Below are positions 1 through 6,215 of a stretch of DNA of 7,752 nucleotides, piece after piece; within the stretch, counting starts at the first letter, position 1, and each line of letters starts with the position of its first letter. The DNA lies in contig DNXA01000109.1 in NCBI GenBank assembly GCA_003506065.1, positions 1 through 7,752 of the forward strand. Direction: 5' to 3'. Made by a program: the position numbers and the translations under genes. The notes under the pieces are model-generated. The model was not told where the DNA came from and searched no databases. It saw only the letters and a program-made list of their open reading frames with translations. The stretch comes from Actinomycetota bacterium. GTDB lineage: Bacteria > Actinomycetota > Actinomycetes > S36-B12.

Positions 1-33
1 CGAAGACAGGTTACCGTCGAAAGGTATTGGCCC

Positions 34-444
34 CTATCGCCTTGAGAGGCGCGCCCAGACGAACGTGGAAGAGGCAGTCAACTGCCAGCCCCAGCTCTCG
101 GCAAGAGCATCGACCATAAGGAGGCCTCGCCCGGTGATCTGCAGGTCAGAGCTCGAATCGGGCACAGGGATGGCAAGTTCATATCTGGCCTCCTGCCGAA
201 CGCCAAGCCCCAGCCGGTCAGGAGAACCACTGGCGGTGAGTACCACGGTTCCTTGGCCATGACGGACGGCATTGGTGCACAGCTCATTGGCAATGATCAC
301 CATTGATTCAGGATCGATGTGCTCTGAGAGGCACCAGGCTTCCAGCAGTACGCGTGCTGGTTGCAGCGCTGCCGGATCGGCAGCGAGTTCGTGCACGAAG
401 CGCATATTCAGCAGGGTAGCGGCGTGACGACACAATATGGCCAT
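34..444 (-). CDS. RsbW-like HATPase_c domain protein (anti-sigma factor-type ATPase), possibly degenerate
   Basis: A 136-residue protein resembling the stand-alone histidine-kinase-like ATPase domains (HATPase_c_2) common in actinobacteria. Relatives act as anti-sigma-factor kinases or partner-switching regulators in the cytoplasm. Visible motifs are the N-box NELCTNAVRHG (residues 53-63, with Glu54 and Asn58) and the G2-like GRGLLMVDALAESWGW (105-120). The G1 position, where family members normally carry an Asp that contacts adenine, reads VRQEAR (82-87), so that Asp appears to be replaced by Gln84. ATP binding is therefore uncertain. The start is ambiguous: the longest frame starts at 444 and overlaps the divergent parA start, while Met14 at 405 (MRFVHEL) begins where family homology begins and leaves a 31-base gap. 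Neither start has a clear Shine-Dalgarno. No sigma factor or anti-anti-sigma gene is visible nearby, so the partner is unknown. The family call is fairly safe; the specific role is inference. Confidence 0.8.
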   Translation of the reverse strand: MAILCRHAATLLNMRFVHELAADPAALQPARVLLEAWCLSEHIDPESMVIIANELCTNAVRHGQGTVVLTASGSPDRLGLGVRQEARYELAIPVPDSSSDLQITGRGLLMVDALAESWGWQLTASSTFVWARLSRR

Positions 445-1201
445 GGCCCGGGTCCTCGCATTCGCGAATCAGAAGGGTGGCGTTGGGAAGACGACTTCGG
501 TTGTGACCGTTGCTGCAGCGATGGCGGAGATGGGCTTGCGCGTCCTCGTCGTTGATCTCGATGCACAGGCCTGCGCCACCTTCAGCTTGGGGATTGATCC
601 TGAAGATCTGCAGCTTGACGTGCGCGCGGTGTTGGTGAATCACACTGAGGCGAACCAAGCCATTATTCGTACGGGTGAAGGCGTGGATCTGCTGCCCGCA
701 TCCATCGGCTTGGCCGATGCAGATGCCGCACTCGCCGCGACGAAGGGGCGCGAACTGGCGGTACGCAAGGCTCTGGAGCCACTCCAGTCCCGGTACGACT
801 GGATGCTGCTTGATTGCGCCCCGTCCCTTGGCATCGTGACAATCGGGGCGTTGATTGCGGCAGATGCAGTGGCGATCCCGCTTCAATGCGAAACCCTGTC
901 GCATCGCGGAGTCGGTCAGTTACTGCAGACGATTGAGGAGGTGCGCGCGTACGTGAATCCGAAACTGGCAATCGCGGGAATCATCCCGACACAGTTTGAC
1001 GGCAGGACCCTGCATGCCCGTGCAGTGCTCAGTGATCTGCCCGAGCGCTATCACGTCACTGTGCTGCCCGCGATTCACCGATCGATCAGATTTGCTGAAG
1101 CGCCAGCTGTTGGCCGCACCGTGCTGTCCACGGCACCCAACAGCGTTGGGGCGCGCGACTATCGAAACTTGGCGCAGGTGCTTGTGGAGCAGGCAGGCTG
1201 A
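437..1201 (+). CDS. ParA/Soj-family ATPase (orphan, no ParB in window)
   Basis: A 254-residue deviant-Walker P-loop ATPase of the ParA/MinD superfamily. It has the deviant Walker A KGGVGKTT (residues 13-20, with the signature Lys13), the A' motif VVDLDAQ (38-44, Asp40) and Walker B MLLDCAPSLG (123-132, Asp126). The length matches short chromosomal Soj-type proteins without an N-terminal DNA-binding domain. Such proteins dimerise on ATP and position cargo on the nucleoid or membrane. No parB or parS-like cluster is seen, so this is probably not the main partition ATPase. A ParA-like gene next to an RhlE helicase also occurs in mycobacteria (Rv3213c, from memory), and this is probably its counterpart. 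ATG codons at 437 and 443 are both possible starts and neither has a convincing ribosome site. The stop is one base from the stop of the convergent helicase. A TadZ-like role for the downstream Tad genes is conceivable but unsupported. Confidence 0.9.
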   Translation: MAMARVLAFANQKGGVGKTTSVVTVAAAMAEMGLRVLVVDLDAQACATFSLGIDPEDLQLDVRAVLVNHTEANQAIIRTGEGVDLLPASIGLADADAALAATKGRELAVRKALEPLQSRYDWMLLDCAPSLGIVTIGALIAADAVAIPLQCETLSHRGVGQLLQTIEEVRAYVNPKLAIAGIIPTQFDGRTLHARAVLSDLPERYHVTVLPAIHRSIRFAEAPAVGRTVLSTAPNSVGARDYRNLAQVLVEQAG

Positions 1202-1202
1202 A

Positions 1203-2675
1203 CTACTCAGGCTTGGCTGCTGGCTTGCCGCTGCGCGTGCGACGACGCTGGCGAGCTTTGCTGTCAGCCTTCAGAGCTGGATCTTCAGTCTTGGCCGGTG
1301 CAGCGGGCTTGGCATGACTGCGCTGCTCATGCTTGCGCGGCTTGTCCTGATGCTGGGAGCGCTGAGGTTGGCTCGACTGCTTCGGCTTCTTGCCAGTCTC
1401 ACCGATGTCTTCAACGTTCTCGGCGCCAAGACCTTCACGGGTCCGCCCCGCCTTCGGCAGGGTGCCAGTCGTGCCGGCAGGGATATTGAGACCAGTGAAG
1501 ATGTGATCACTCGTTGAGTAGGTCTCGATCGGATCCTTGAATGGCAGTTTCAAGGCGCGATCGATCATCTGCCAACGGGCGATGTCCTCCCAGTCCACCA
1601 AGGTCACTGCGACACCGGAGTTGCCGGCACGTCCAGTGCGGCCGATGCGATGCAGGTACGTCTTCTCGTCGTCAGGGCACTCGTAATTGATGACGTGCGT
1701 GACATTGTCAACGTCGATGCCGCGTGCCGCCACGTCTGTTGCGACCAGGATGTCGACCTTGCCGTTGCGGAAGGCGCGCAGGGCCTGCTCGCGGGCACCC
1801 TGTCCGAGATCGCCGTGCACACTGCCAACGGCAAAGCCGCGCTCAGTGAGATCGTCGGCAATCTTCTGTGCCTTGCGCTTGGTGCGCGTGAAGATCATGG
1901 CCAACTGGCGGCTCTCGGCCTGCAGGATGCGCGCGACGATTTCGATCTTGTCCAGCGGATGTGCGCGCCAGACATGCTGCTCAATCGCGTCAACGGTCGC
2001 GCTCTCGTCGCCGGGATCGCTGGCACGAATGTGGGTCGGCTGCGTCATATAGCGACGAGCGAGGTTCACAATCTGCCCGGGCATGGTTGCTGAGAAGAGC
2101 ATGGTCTGGCGCTTTGCAGGCACGGCGGAAACGATGCGCTCAACGTCAGGGAGGAAGCCCATGTCGAGCATTTCGTCGGCCTCATCCAGCACCAGCACGC
2201 GCACGGCGCTGAGATCAAGATCGCGACGATTGGAAAGATCGATGATGCGGCCTGGAGTTCCAACAACGACATCGATGCCGTTCTTCAATGCCTCAATCTG
2301 CGGTTCGTAGGCGCGACCGCCATAGACCGCAAGCACACGCACTCCGCGCAGGCGCCCCGCGCGCTCAAGGTCCGTTGCGACCTGCAGTCCAAGTTCGCGG
2401 GTTGGGCAGATGACCAATGCCTGGGGGCGATCACGGTCACCCTCGAGGTCGACTCGCTGCAGCAAGGGAATGCCGAAGCCGAGAGTCTTGCCTGTTCCTG
2501 TCTTGGCCTGACCGATGATGTCGCGACCCTCAAAGGCCATGGAAAGGCACATTTCCTGGATCGGAAATGCTCGCTCTATTCCATCCTCCAGCAATGCGGC
2601 GACGATGGTCGGATCCGTGCCGAGCTCTGCAAACGTGGGTGCATGAGTCGGATCAACGGTTGATGAAGTGGTCAG
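1203..2675 (-). CDS. rhlE: DEAD-box ATP-dependent RNA helicase, RhlE-like, probable CTG start
   Basis: A cytoplasmic DEAD-box RNA helicase that unwinds short RNA duplexes or remodels RNPs using ATP. With the start at 2675 it is 490 residues. All core motifs are visible: Q motif around FPIQ (37-40) with the upstream aromatic Phe14, motif I AKTGTGKT (57-64), PTREL (91-95), TPGR (140-143), DEAD (164-167), SAT (195-197), IFTRTK (261-266), ATDVAARGID (312-321) and HRIGRTGR (342-349). The last 90 or so residues are a low-complexity, Lys/Arg/Gln-rich tail, typical of RNA-binding tails. The frame is open back to a TAG at 2691-2693 and contains no ATG, GTG or TTG before the TTG at 2594. That TTG would remove the conserved upstream Phe segment (TFAELG). 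A CTG at 2675-2673 follows GGGAG with 5-base spacing and gives an N-terminus beginning with Thr-Thr-Ser-Ser, so I prefer it. The TTG form would be 463 residues. The helicase assignment is firm; the symbol and the start are less so. Confidence 0.93.
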   Translation of the reverse strand: MTTSSTVDPTHAPTFAELGTDPTIVAALLEDGIERAFPIQEMCLSMAFEGRDIIGQAKTGTGKTLGFGIPLLQRVDLEGDRDRPQALVICPTRELGLQVATDLERAGRLRGVRVLAVYGGRAYEPQIEALKNGIDVVVGTPGRIIDLSNRRDLDLSAVRVLVLDEADEMLDMGFLPDVERIVSAVPAKRQTMLFSATMPGQIVNLARRYMTQPTHIRASDPGDESATVDAIEQHVWRAHPLDKIEIVARILQAESRQLAMIFTRTKRKAQKIADDLTERGFAVGSVHGDLGQGAREQALRAFRNGKVDILVATDVAARGIDVDNVTHVINYECPDDEKTYLHRIGRTGRAGNSGVAVTLVDWEDIARWQMIDRALKLPFKDPIETYSTSDHIFTGLNIPAGTTGTLPKAGRTREGLGAENVEDIGETGKKPKQSSQPQRSQHQDKPRKHEQRSHAKPAAPAKTEDPALKADSKARQRRRTRSGKPAAKPE

Positions 2676-2680
2676 GGTGA

Positions 2681-2685
2681 CTCCC
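2681..2685 (-). promoter_or_regulatory. Shine-Dalgarno (GGGAG) supporting a CTG start for the helicase
   Basis: On the minus strand the sequence reads GGGAG, then five bases, then CTG at 2675-2673. This is normal spacing for a ribosome binding site, and the CTG lies in the helicase frame. No comparable site precedes the TTG at 2594. Confidence 0.5.
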
Positions 2686-2815
2686 AGGGTCTACTCGTGT
2701 GACGGAAGACCAATTGCCTTTATCGACACGATGCATGCCAAGTGTAGCCATGGGCGCCTCGTGGGCCTTGGCTGATCGCGAGCGCTGACGTGGCTGGAAA
2801 GCTCAAGCTGTGGTT

Positions 2816-3037
2816 CTAGTGACCGAAGCCGACCTTGCGCGCTGTGCTGGGACCGATCTCGACGTACGCGATCTTCTCTGCCGGCACCAGCACCGTGCGG
2901 CCCTTGTCATCGTTGAGCTTGAGCACTCCGCCGCTGGCGATTGCCGCGTCGACAGCCTTGGCAACATCGGCAGGCTTGTCTTCGCTGTCAAGGGCGATCT
3001 CTCGGGATGAGTAGGTGACGCCGATCTTGATCTCCAT
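2816..3037 (-). CDS. DUF3107 family protein (TB9.4-like)
   Basis: A 73-residue protein starting MEIKIGVTYSSREI, recognisable as the actinobacterial DUF3107 family, to which mycobacterial TB9.4 (Rv3208A) belongs. Its biochemical function is not known to me. The sequence suggests a small soluble alpha/beta domain: an N-terminal strand (2-9), a helix around DVAKAVDAAIASG, then a strand-rich C-terminal half with VLVPAEKIAYVEIG. The frame is open upstream to 3070, but the ATG at 3037 is preferred because homology starts there and an AGAGGGG ribosome site lies just upstream. Its stop is about 140 bases before the helicase CTG on the same strand, so the two may share a transcript. It is divergent from the alpha/beta hydrolase, with 70 bases between the starts. 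The family assignment is confident; any function would be a guess. Confidence 0.88.
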   Translation of the reverse strand: MEIKIGVTYSSREIALDSEDKPADVAKAVDAAIASGGVLKLNDDKGRTVLVPAEKIAYVEIGPSTARKVGFGH

Positions 3038-3043
3038 GTGTTG

Positions 3044-3050
3044 CCCCTCT
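3044..3050 (-). promoter_or_regulatory. Ribosome binding site of the DUF3107 gene
   Basis: The minus strand reads AGAGGGG, six bases before the ATG at 3037-3035. This is a good purine-rich Shine-Dalgarno. It selects the inner ATG over the upstream Met at 3070, which would add 11 residues not expected in this family. Confidence 0.65.
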
Positions 3051-3095
3051 AATTCAGTGCTCAGGTGCACATCGTGTCAGTTTGGACATTCTCGC

Positions 3096-3101
3096 TAACC
3101 T
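3096..3101 (+). promoter_or_regulatory. Candidate -10 element (TAACCT) for leaderless transcription of the hydrolase
   Basis: TAACCT fits the TANNNT -10 pattern frequent in actinobacteria and ends six bases before the GTG start at 3108. Transcription would then begin at or next to the start codon, giving a leaderless mRNA. The absence of a Shine-Dalgarno in front of this GTG agrees with that. No clear -35 hexamer is visible. Confidence 0.45.
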
Positions 3102-3107
3102 TGCGGG

Positions 3108-3998
3108 GTGTCAGAATTACTCCCGCCGTGGCCTGCAACTGACGTATTCCTCCGAGGGCGAACTCTGAGTGTTCGCCACGCGCCCAGTTTGCAAGCCGAC
3201 GCGCCTCCCGCGTTGTACCTCCACGGCTTGGGCGGCGCGTCAACCAACTGGACCGATCTGATGGGCCTCCTGCAGGGCGAGGTCGAGGGTTGGGCACCGG
3301 ATCTCAACGGCTTTGGTCAATCACCTCCTCCTCGCGATGGCGACTATTCCCCCTTAGGCCACGCCAAGGCGGCGGCCCAATTCATCGAGGAAGAACTTGG
3401 TGGGCGTCCCGTGCACCTCTTCGGGAATTCCCTTGGCGGTGCTGCTGCTCTTCAGCTGGCGGCTCGTCGCCCTGATCTCGTGCACACACTCACCCTGATC
3501 TCTCCCGCGCTGCCCGACATTCGACCAACCAGAACGAACATCCTGCTGCCCGTGATGGCTATACCTGGATTGGGCGAGTCTCTTTCGACCAAGACAGCCA
3601 AGATGGACGTGGCCACGCGAGTGCAGACGACCTACAAGACCTGCTTTGCCGATCCCACCTGCGTCCCCGAGCAACGATTCGAAGAGGCGGTCGAAGCCGC
3701 CACTGCATACGGCGCGCTGCCCTACGCCACCGATGCTTTCCTGCAGTCACTGCGCGGATTGCTGAAGACTTACCTTGACACTGGTCGCCGACGCCCATGG
3801 AAGCTCGCGGAGCTCGTTGAGTGCAAGACCCTGCTGATCTACGGTCGTCAAGATCAGCTGGTCAATGCGCATGGCGCGTTGAAGAGCACTCAGCACTTCA
3901 AGCACGCGCAGGTGATCGTCATCGAGGATTCCGCGCATGTGTCGCAGTTGGAGCACCCGAATATCGTCGCTGAGGCATGGATCAAGCGTTTCTGCTAA
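3108..3998 (+). CDS. Alpha/beta-fold hydrolase
   Basis: A 296-residue protein of the alpha/beta hydrolase fold, probably a cytoplasmic esterase/lipase-like or C-C hydrolase-like enzyme; the substrate cannot be told from sequence. The oxyanion-hole motif HGLGG is at residues 39-43. The nucleophile elbow is GNSLGG (106-111, Ser108). The acid is probably Asp249 in IYGRQDQLV and the base His277 in DSAHVSQLEHP. The region between about 140 and 230 is the expected helical cap. The complete triad suggests an active enzyme. There is no signal peptide or membrane segment. The GTG start at 3108 is placed by a -10-like TAACCT immediately upstream, consistent with a leaderless transcript. The gene is divergent from DUF3107 and lies upstream of the Tad genes on the same strand, separated from tadA by 103 bases. 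A functional link to the pilus is not indicated. Confidence 0.9.
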   Translation: MSELLPPWPATDVFLRGRTLSVRHAPSLQADAPPALYLHGLGGASTNWTDLMGLLQGEVEGWAPDLNGFGQSPPPRDGDYSPLGHAKAAAQFIEEELGGRPVHLFGNSLGGAAALQLAARRPDLVHTLTLISPALPDIRPTRTNILLPVMAIPGLGESLSTKTAKMDVATRVQTTYKTCFADPTCVPEQRFEEAVEAATAYGALPYATDAFLQSLRGLLKTYLDTGRRRPWKLAELVECKTLLIYGRQDQLVNAHGALKSTQHFKHAQVIVIEDSAHVSQLEHPNIVAEAWIKRFC

Positions 3999-4020
3999 TT
4001 GGCTATCCCCAAGCTGAGAG

Positions 4021-4029
4021 TTATGCACA
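4021..4029 (+). other. DnaA-box-like nonamer (TTATGCACA)
   Basis: TTATGCACA matches the general DnaA-box consensus TTATNCACA exactly. It stands alone in the 103-base gap between the hydrolase stop and tadA, upstream of the presumed tad promoter region. A single match of this kind is expected by chance at a modest rate in a window of this size, so binding is unproven. Confidence 0.25.
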
Positions 4030-4101
4030 GCGCGTGCGCCTCGCCTTCTCTTGATTCTTTTGTCGACCTACCGTTGTTGAAGTTGTCCAGCGGGGGGTCA
4101 G

Positions 4102-5358
4102 ATGCCAACGAGTGCGCGTGTTCGCGAGGACGTAGAAGCCCGCTTGCGTTCGGCAATCCAAGACTCCGGCTTGGATCCCATGACGCGACCAGTGGAGTTT
4201 CGTAGCTTTCTGGACAATCTGGCTTCCGAGACCTGGATTCATCACGGTGGTGAAGCCGGCGATGAGGAGCAACTCGACATCGCCCGCGAGCTGCATCAGG
4301 CGATTGCCGGCTTCGGTCCACTGCAGCAGTTCTTCGATGATCCGACGATCGAAGAGGTGTGGCTGAACGAGCCAGGACGAATCTTCATCGCGCGAAAAGG
4401 CAAGTCTGAACTGACCACTGTGGTGCTCAGTCAGCGAGAGGTTCGTGATCTTGTCGAGCGAATGTTGCGCGCGTCTGGTCGGCGGGTGGATATATCGAGC
4501 CCGTTTGTCGATGCTGTTCTCCCAGATGGCAGCCGTTTGCACGTCGTGATTCCTGACATCACGCGAAGGCACTGGGCGGTGAACATCCGACGGTTCGTCC
4601 TGCATCCATCACGGGTTCATGAGCTAGTGGGGCTTGGCACCCTGAGCCTGCAGGCTGCTGAGTTCCTGCACGCAGCGGTCGCCAGCGGACTGAACATCGT
4701 GGTCGCCGGTGGCACTCAGGCAGGCAAGACCACTCTTTTGAATGCGCTGCTGGGGTCCTTGGACTCAGGGGAGCGCGTTGTGAGTTGTGAGGAAGTCTTC
4801 GAACTGCAGCTCGCACACGTTGACTGGGTTGCCATGCAGACTCGAGATCTGAGCCTCGATGGCACCGGCGAGATCCCACTTCGGCGGTTGATACGCGAGG
4901 CCCTGCGTATGCGCCCCACGCGCATCGTCGTCGGAGAAGTTCGGCAGGGGGAGGCCCTGGACTTGCTCATTGCGATGAACAGCGGGATGCCGGCCATGGC
5001 TACCTTGCACGCGAACAGCGCTCGCGAGGCAGTGATGAAGCTCTGCACGTTGCCGCTGTTGTCTGGCCAGAACATTCCCGCCGATTTTGTGATCCCGACG
5101 GTTGCCAGTTCGGTGGATTTGGTGGTTCATGCAGCAAGCCAACGCGATGGCTCTCGGCGAATCACGGAAATTGTTGGGCTGTCTGGTCGAGTCGAGAATG
5201 GAGTCATCGAGTTGGCCGATCTCTTCACCGCAAGTGACTCAGGTTTGGAGCGTCGGACAGGCTTCCCCCCGCGCTTGGATCGGTTTGCGGATGCAGGCTT
5301 CGATCTCGCAGCCCTGCTCAGTGCGACAAGAGATCCTCAGGCTGGACGGGCTGCCTGA
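4102..5358 (+). CDS. tadA: TadA/CpaF-family secretion ATPase of a Tad (type IVc) pilus
   Basis: A 418-residue type II/IV secretion ATPase of the CpaF/TadA (VirB11-like) family. It would form a hexamer at the cytoplasmic face of the membrane and power pilus subunit assembly with TadB and TadC. The N-terminal domain covers about 1-165, including FGPLQQFFDDPTIEEVWLN (71-89), a family hallmark. The ATPase core has Walker A GGTQAGKTT (203-211), an Asp-box-like acidic pair Glu230-Glu231, atypical Walker B RIVVGEVRQGEALDLL (274-289, Glu279) and the His-box ATLHANSA (300-307, His303). Walker A has Gln-Ala where Gly-Ser is commonest, but it still fits GxxxxGKT. The length is normal for the family. The ATG at 4102 follows a GGGGGG run four bases away, a G-rich but imperfect ribosome site. 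The stop overlaps the tadB start by one base (TGATG), indicating coupled translation. It is the first gene of the operon. Confidence 0.95.
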   Translation: MPTSARVREDVEARLRSAIQDSGLDPMTRPVEFRSFLDNLASETWIHHGGEAGDEEQLDIARELHQAIAGFGPLQQFFDDPTIEEVWLNEPGRIFIARKGKSELTTVVLSQREVRDLVERMLRASGRRVDISSPFVDAVLPDGSRLHVVIPDITRRHWAVNIRRFVLHPSRVHELVGLGTLSLQAAEFLHAAVASGLNIVVAGGTQAGKTTLLNALLGSLDSGERVVSCEEVFELQLAHVDWVAMQTRDLSLDGTGEIPLRRLIREALRMRPTRIVVGEVRQGEALDLLIAMNSGMPAMATLHANSAREAVMKLCTLPLLSGQNIPADFVIPTVASSVDLVVHAASQRDGSRRITEIVGLSGRVENGVIELADLFTASDSGLERRTGFPPRLDRFADAGFDLAALLSATRDPQAGRAA

Positions 5359-6215
5359 TGGGTGCGCTCGTCGGCTTGTGCTTCTCAGTCGGCCTATTGC
5401 TCGTGGCTGTTGCGATCAGTGCTCCGCCTACTTCCTCAGGTCCAAGAGTCAAGGTTGGGCAGTTCAGTCGTCTGGCTCAGCAGTCAGGTATTCCACAGCT
5501 GAACGGCGCGCGACTGGCGGCGGTGTGCGCATCTGTCGGCCTCGTGAGCCTTGTTCTCGCCCTGCTTATCACGGCGCTTCCTGTGGTGGCATTCCTCGCA
5601 GGGATTGCGAGTGGATTCATACCCATCGTCCTCATCAGGCGAAGAGTGCGTATCCGGCAAAGTGCCCTGCGCAAGGTGTGGCCTGATGCAATCGACTCCT
5701 TGCTGTCGGCAGTGCGGGCGGGTTACTCACTTCCGGAGTCAGTCTGCGAACTTGGAGACAAAGGCCCGTTGCTGTTGCGACCTGCATTCGCGACCTTCGC
5801 CGGGAACTATCGAGTTGCCGGATCGTTCGAAGCATCGCTTCGTCTCCTGACTGAGGAACTAGGAGATCCAGTTGCCGATCGTGTTGCGGCGGCGCTTGCT
5901 GTGGCACATCAGGTTGGGGGTCAGGTTCTCGGCAGCGTGTTGCTCACTCTCAGTTCGCTTCTTCGCGAAGACGCGCGAGCGCGTGGAGAGATTGAGGCGA
6001 GGCAGAGCTGGACGATCAATGCTGCACGCTTGGCCGTAGCTGCTCCGTGGATGACTTTGGCACTTCTCTCTACGCGTCCGGCCGCATTGCAGGCGTATCG
6101 CAGTGTTCAGGGCGCTGCAGTGCTGCTCTCGGCAGCGATTCTTTCGCTACTCGCGTATCGCGTCATGATCCGCATAGGTCGCCTTCCTTCCGAACGCCGA
6201 TTGGCGCGATCGTGA
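5358..6215 (+). CDS. tadB: TadB-like type II secretion system F domain membrane protein
   Basis: A 285-residue inner-membrane platform protein of the Tad apparatus. Predicted membrane segments by eye are at 3-22, 52-72, 74-94, 222-238 and 253-271. The cytoplasmic T2SSF (GspF-like) domain spans about 108-236, beginning with a recognisable VWPDAIDSLLSAVRAGYSLPESV stretch in which the helix after the Trp-Pro-Asp and the Gly-Tyr-Ser-Leu turn are family-typical. TadB proteins pair with TadC and bind the TadA hexamer. The ATG overlaps the tadA stop by one base. The gene ends in a GTGA overlap with tadC. Assignment as TadB rather than TadC rests on gene order, since the two are related. Confidence 0.92.
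   Translation: MGALVGLCFSVGLLLVAVAISAPPTSSGPRVKVGQFSRLAQQSGIPQLNGARLAAVCASVGLVSLVLALLITALPVVAFLAGIASGFIPIVLIRRRVRIRQSALRKVWPDAIDSLLSAVRAGYSLPESVCELGDKGPLLLRPAFATFAGNYRVAGSFEASLRLLTEELGDPVADRVAAALAVAHQVGGQVLGSVLLTLSSLLREDARARGEIEARQSWTINAARLAVAAPWMTLALLSTRPAALQAYRSVQGAAVLLSAAILSLLAYRVMIRIGRLPSERRLARS

Noticed and set aside
1..33. Possible end of a neighbouring gene or a terminator downstream of the HATPase gene
   Set aside because: It is too short to assign a reading frame, and the only symmetry (GGTTACC) is too small to be a terminator.
308..904. A 198-codon open frame on the minus strand opposite parA
   Set aside because: It mirrors the parA coding frame, has Cys/His/Arg-rich composition with no recognisable domain, and parA is unmistakable.
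437..1201. Chromosome partition locus (parABS) or replication origin near ParA
   Set aside because: There is no ParB gene, no parS-like repeats and no cluster of DnaA boxes around it. The neighbours fit an orphan ParA.
996..1517. A 173-codon plus-strand frame spanning the end of parA and the helicase tail
   Set aside because: It overlaps two confident genes in other frames. Its Leu-rich stretch comes from reading the helicase's Lys/Gln/Ala-rich tail in reverse complement, so it is not a credible membrane protein.
1650..2093. A 147-codon open frame on the plus strand opposite the helicase
   Set aside because: It lies wholly within the conserved helicase core, and its sequence reads as the complement of helicase motifs with no domain of its own. 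It is a GC-rich antisense shadow.
2720..2741. A TTGGCA -35-like hexamer on the minus strand upstream of the helicase
   Set aside because: No acceptable -10 hexamer occurs at 16 to 18 bases, so a promoter cannot be supported.
2737..2772. Inverted GCCAAG/CTTGGC as a terminator after DUF3107
   Set aside because: The six-base stem has a 24-base loop and no T-run, too weak to call.
6047..6211. A 55-codon upstream extension of tadC from an ATG inside tadB
   Set aside because: It would overlap tadB by 169 bases and add an untypical N-terminus. The GTG at 6212, coupled to the tadB stop, is the natural start.
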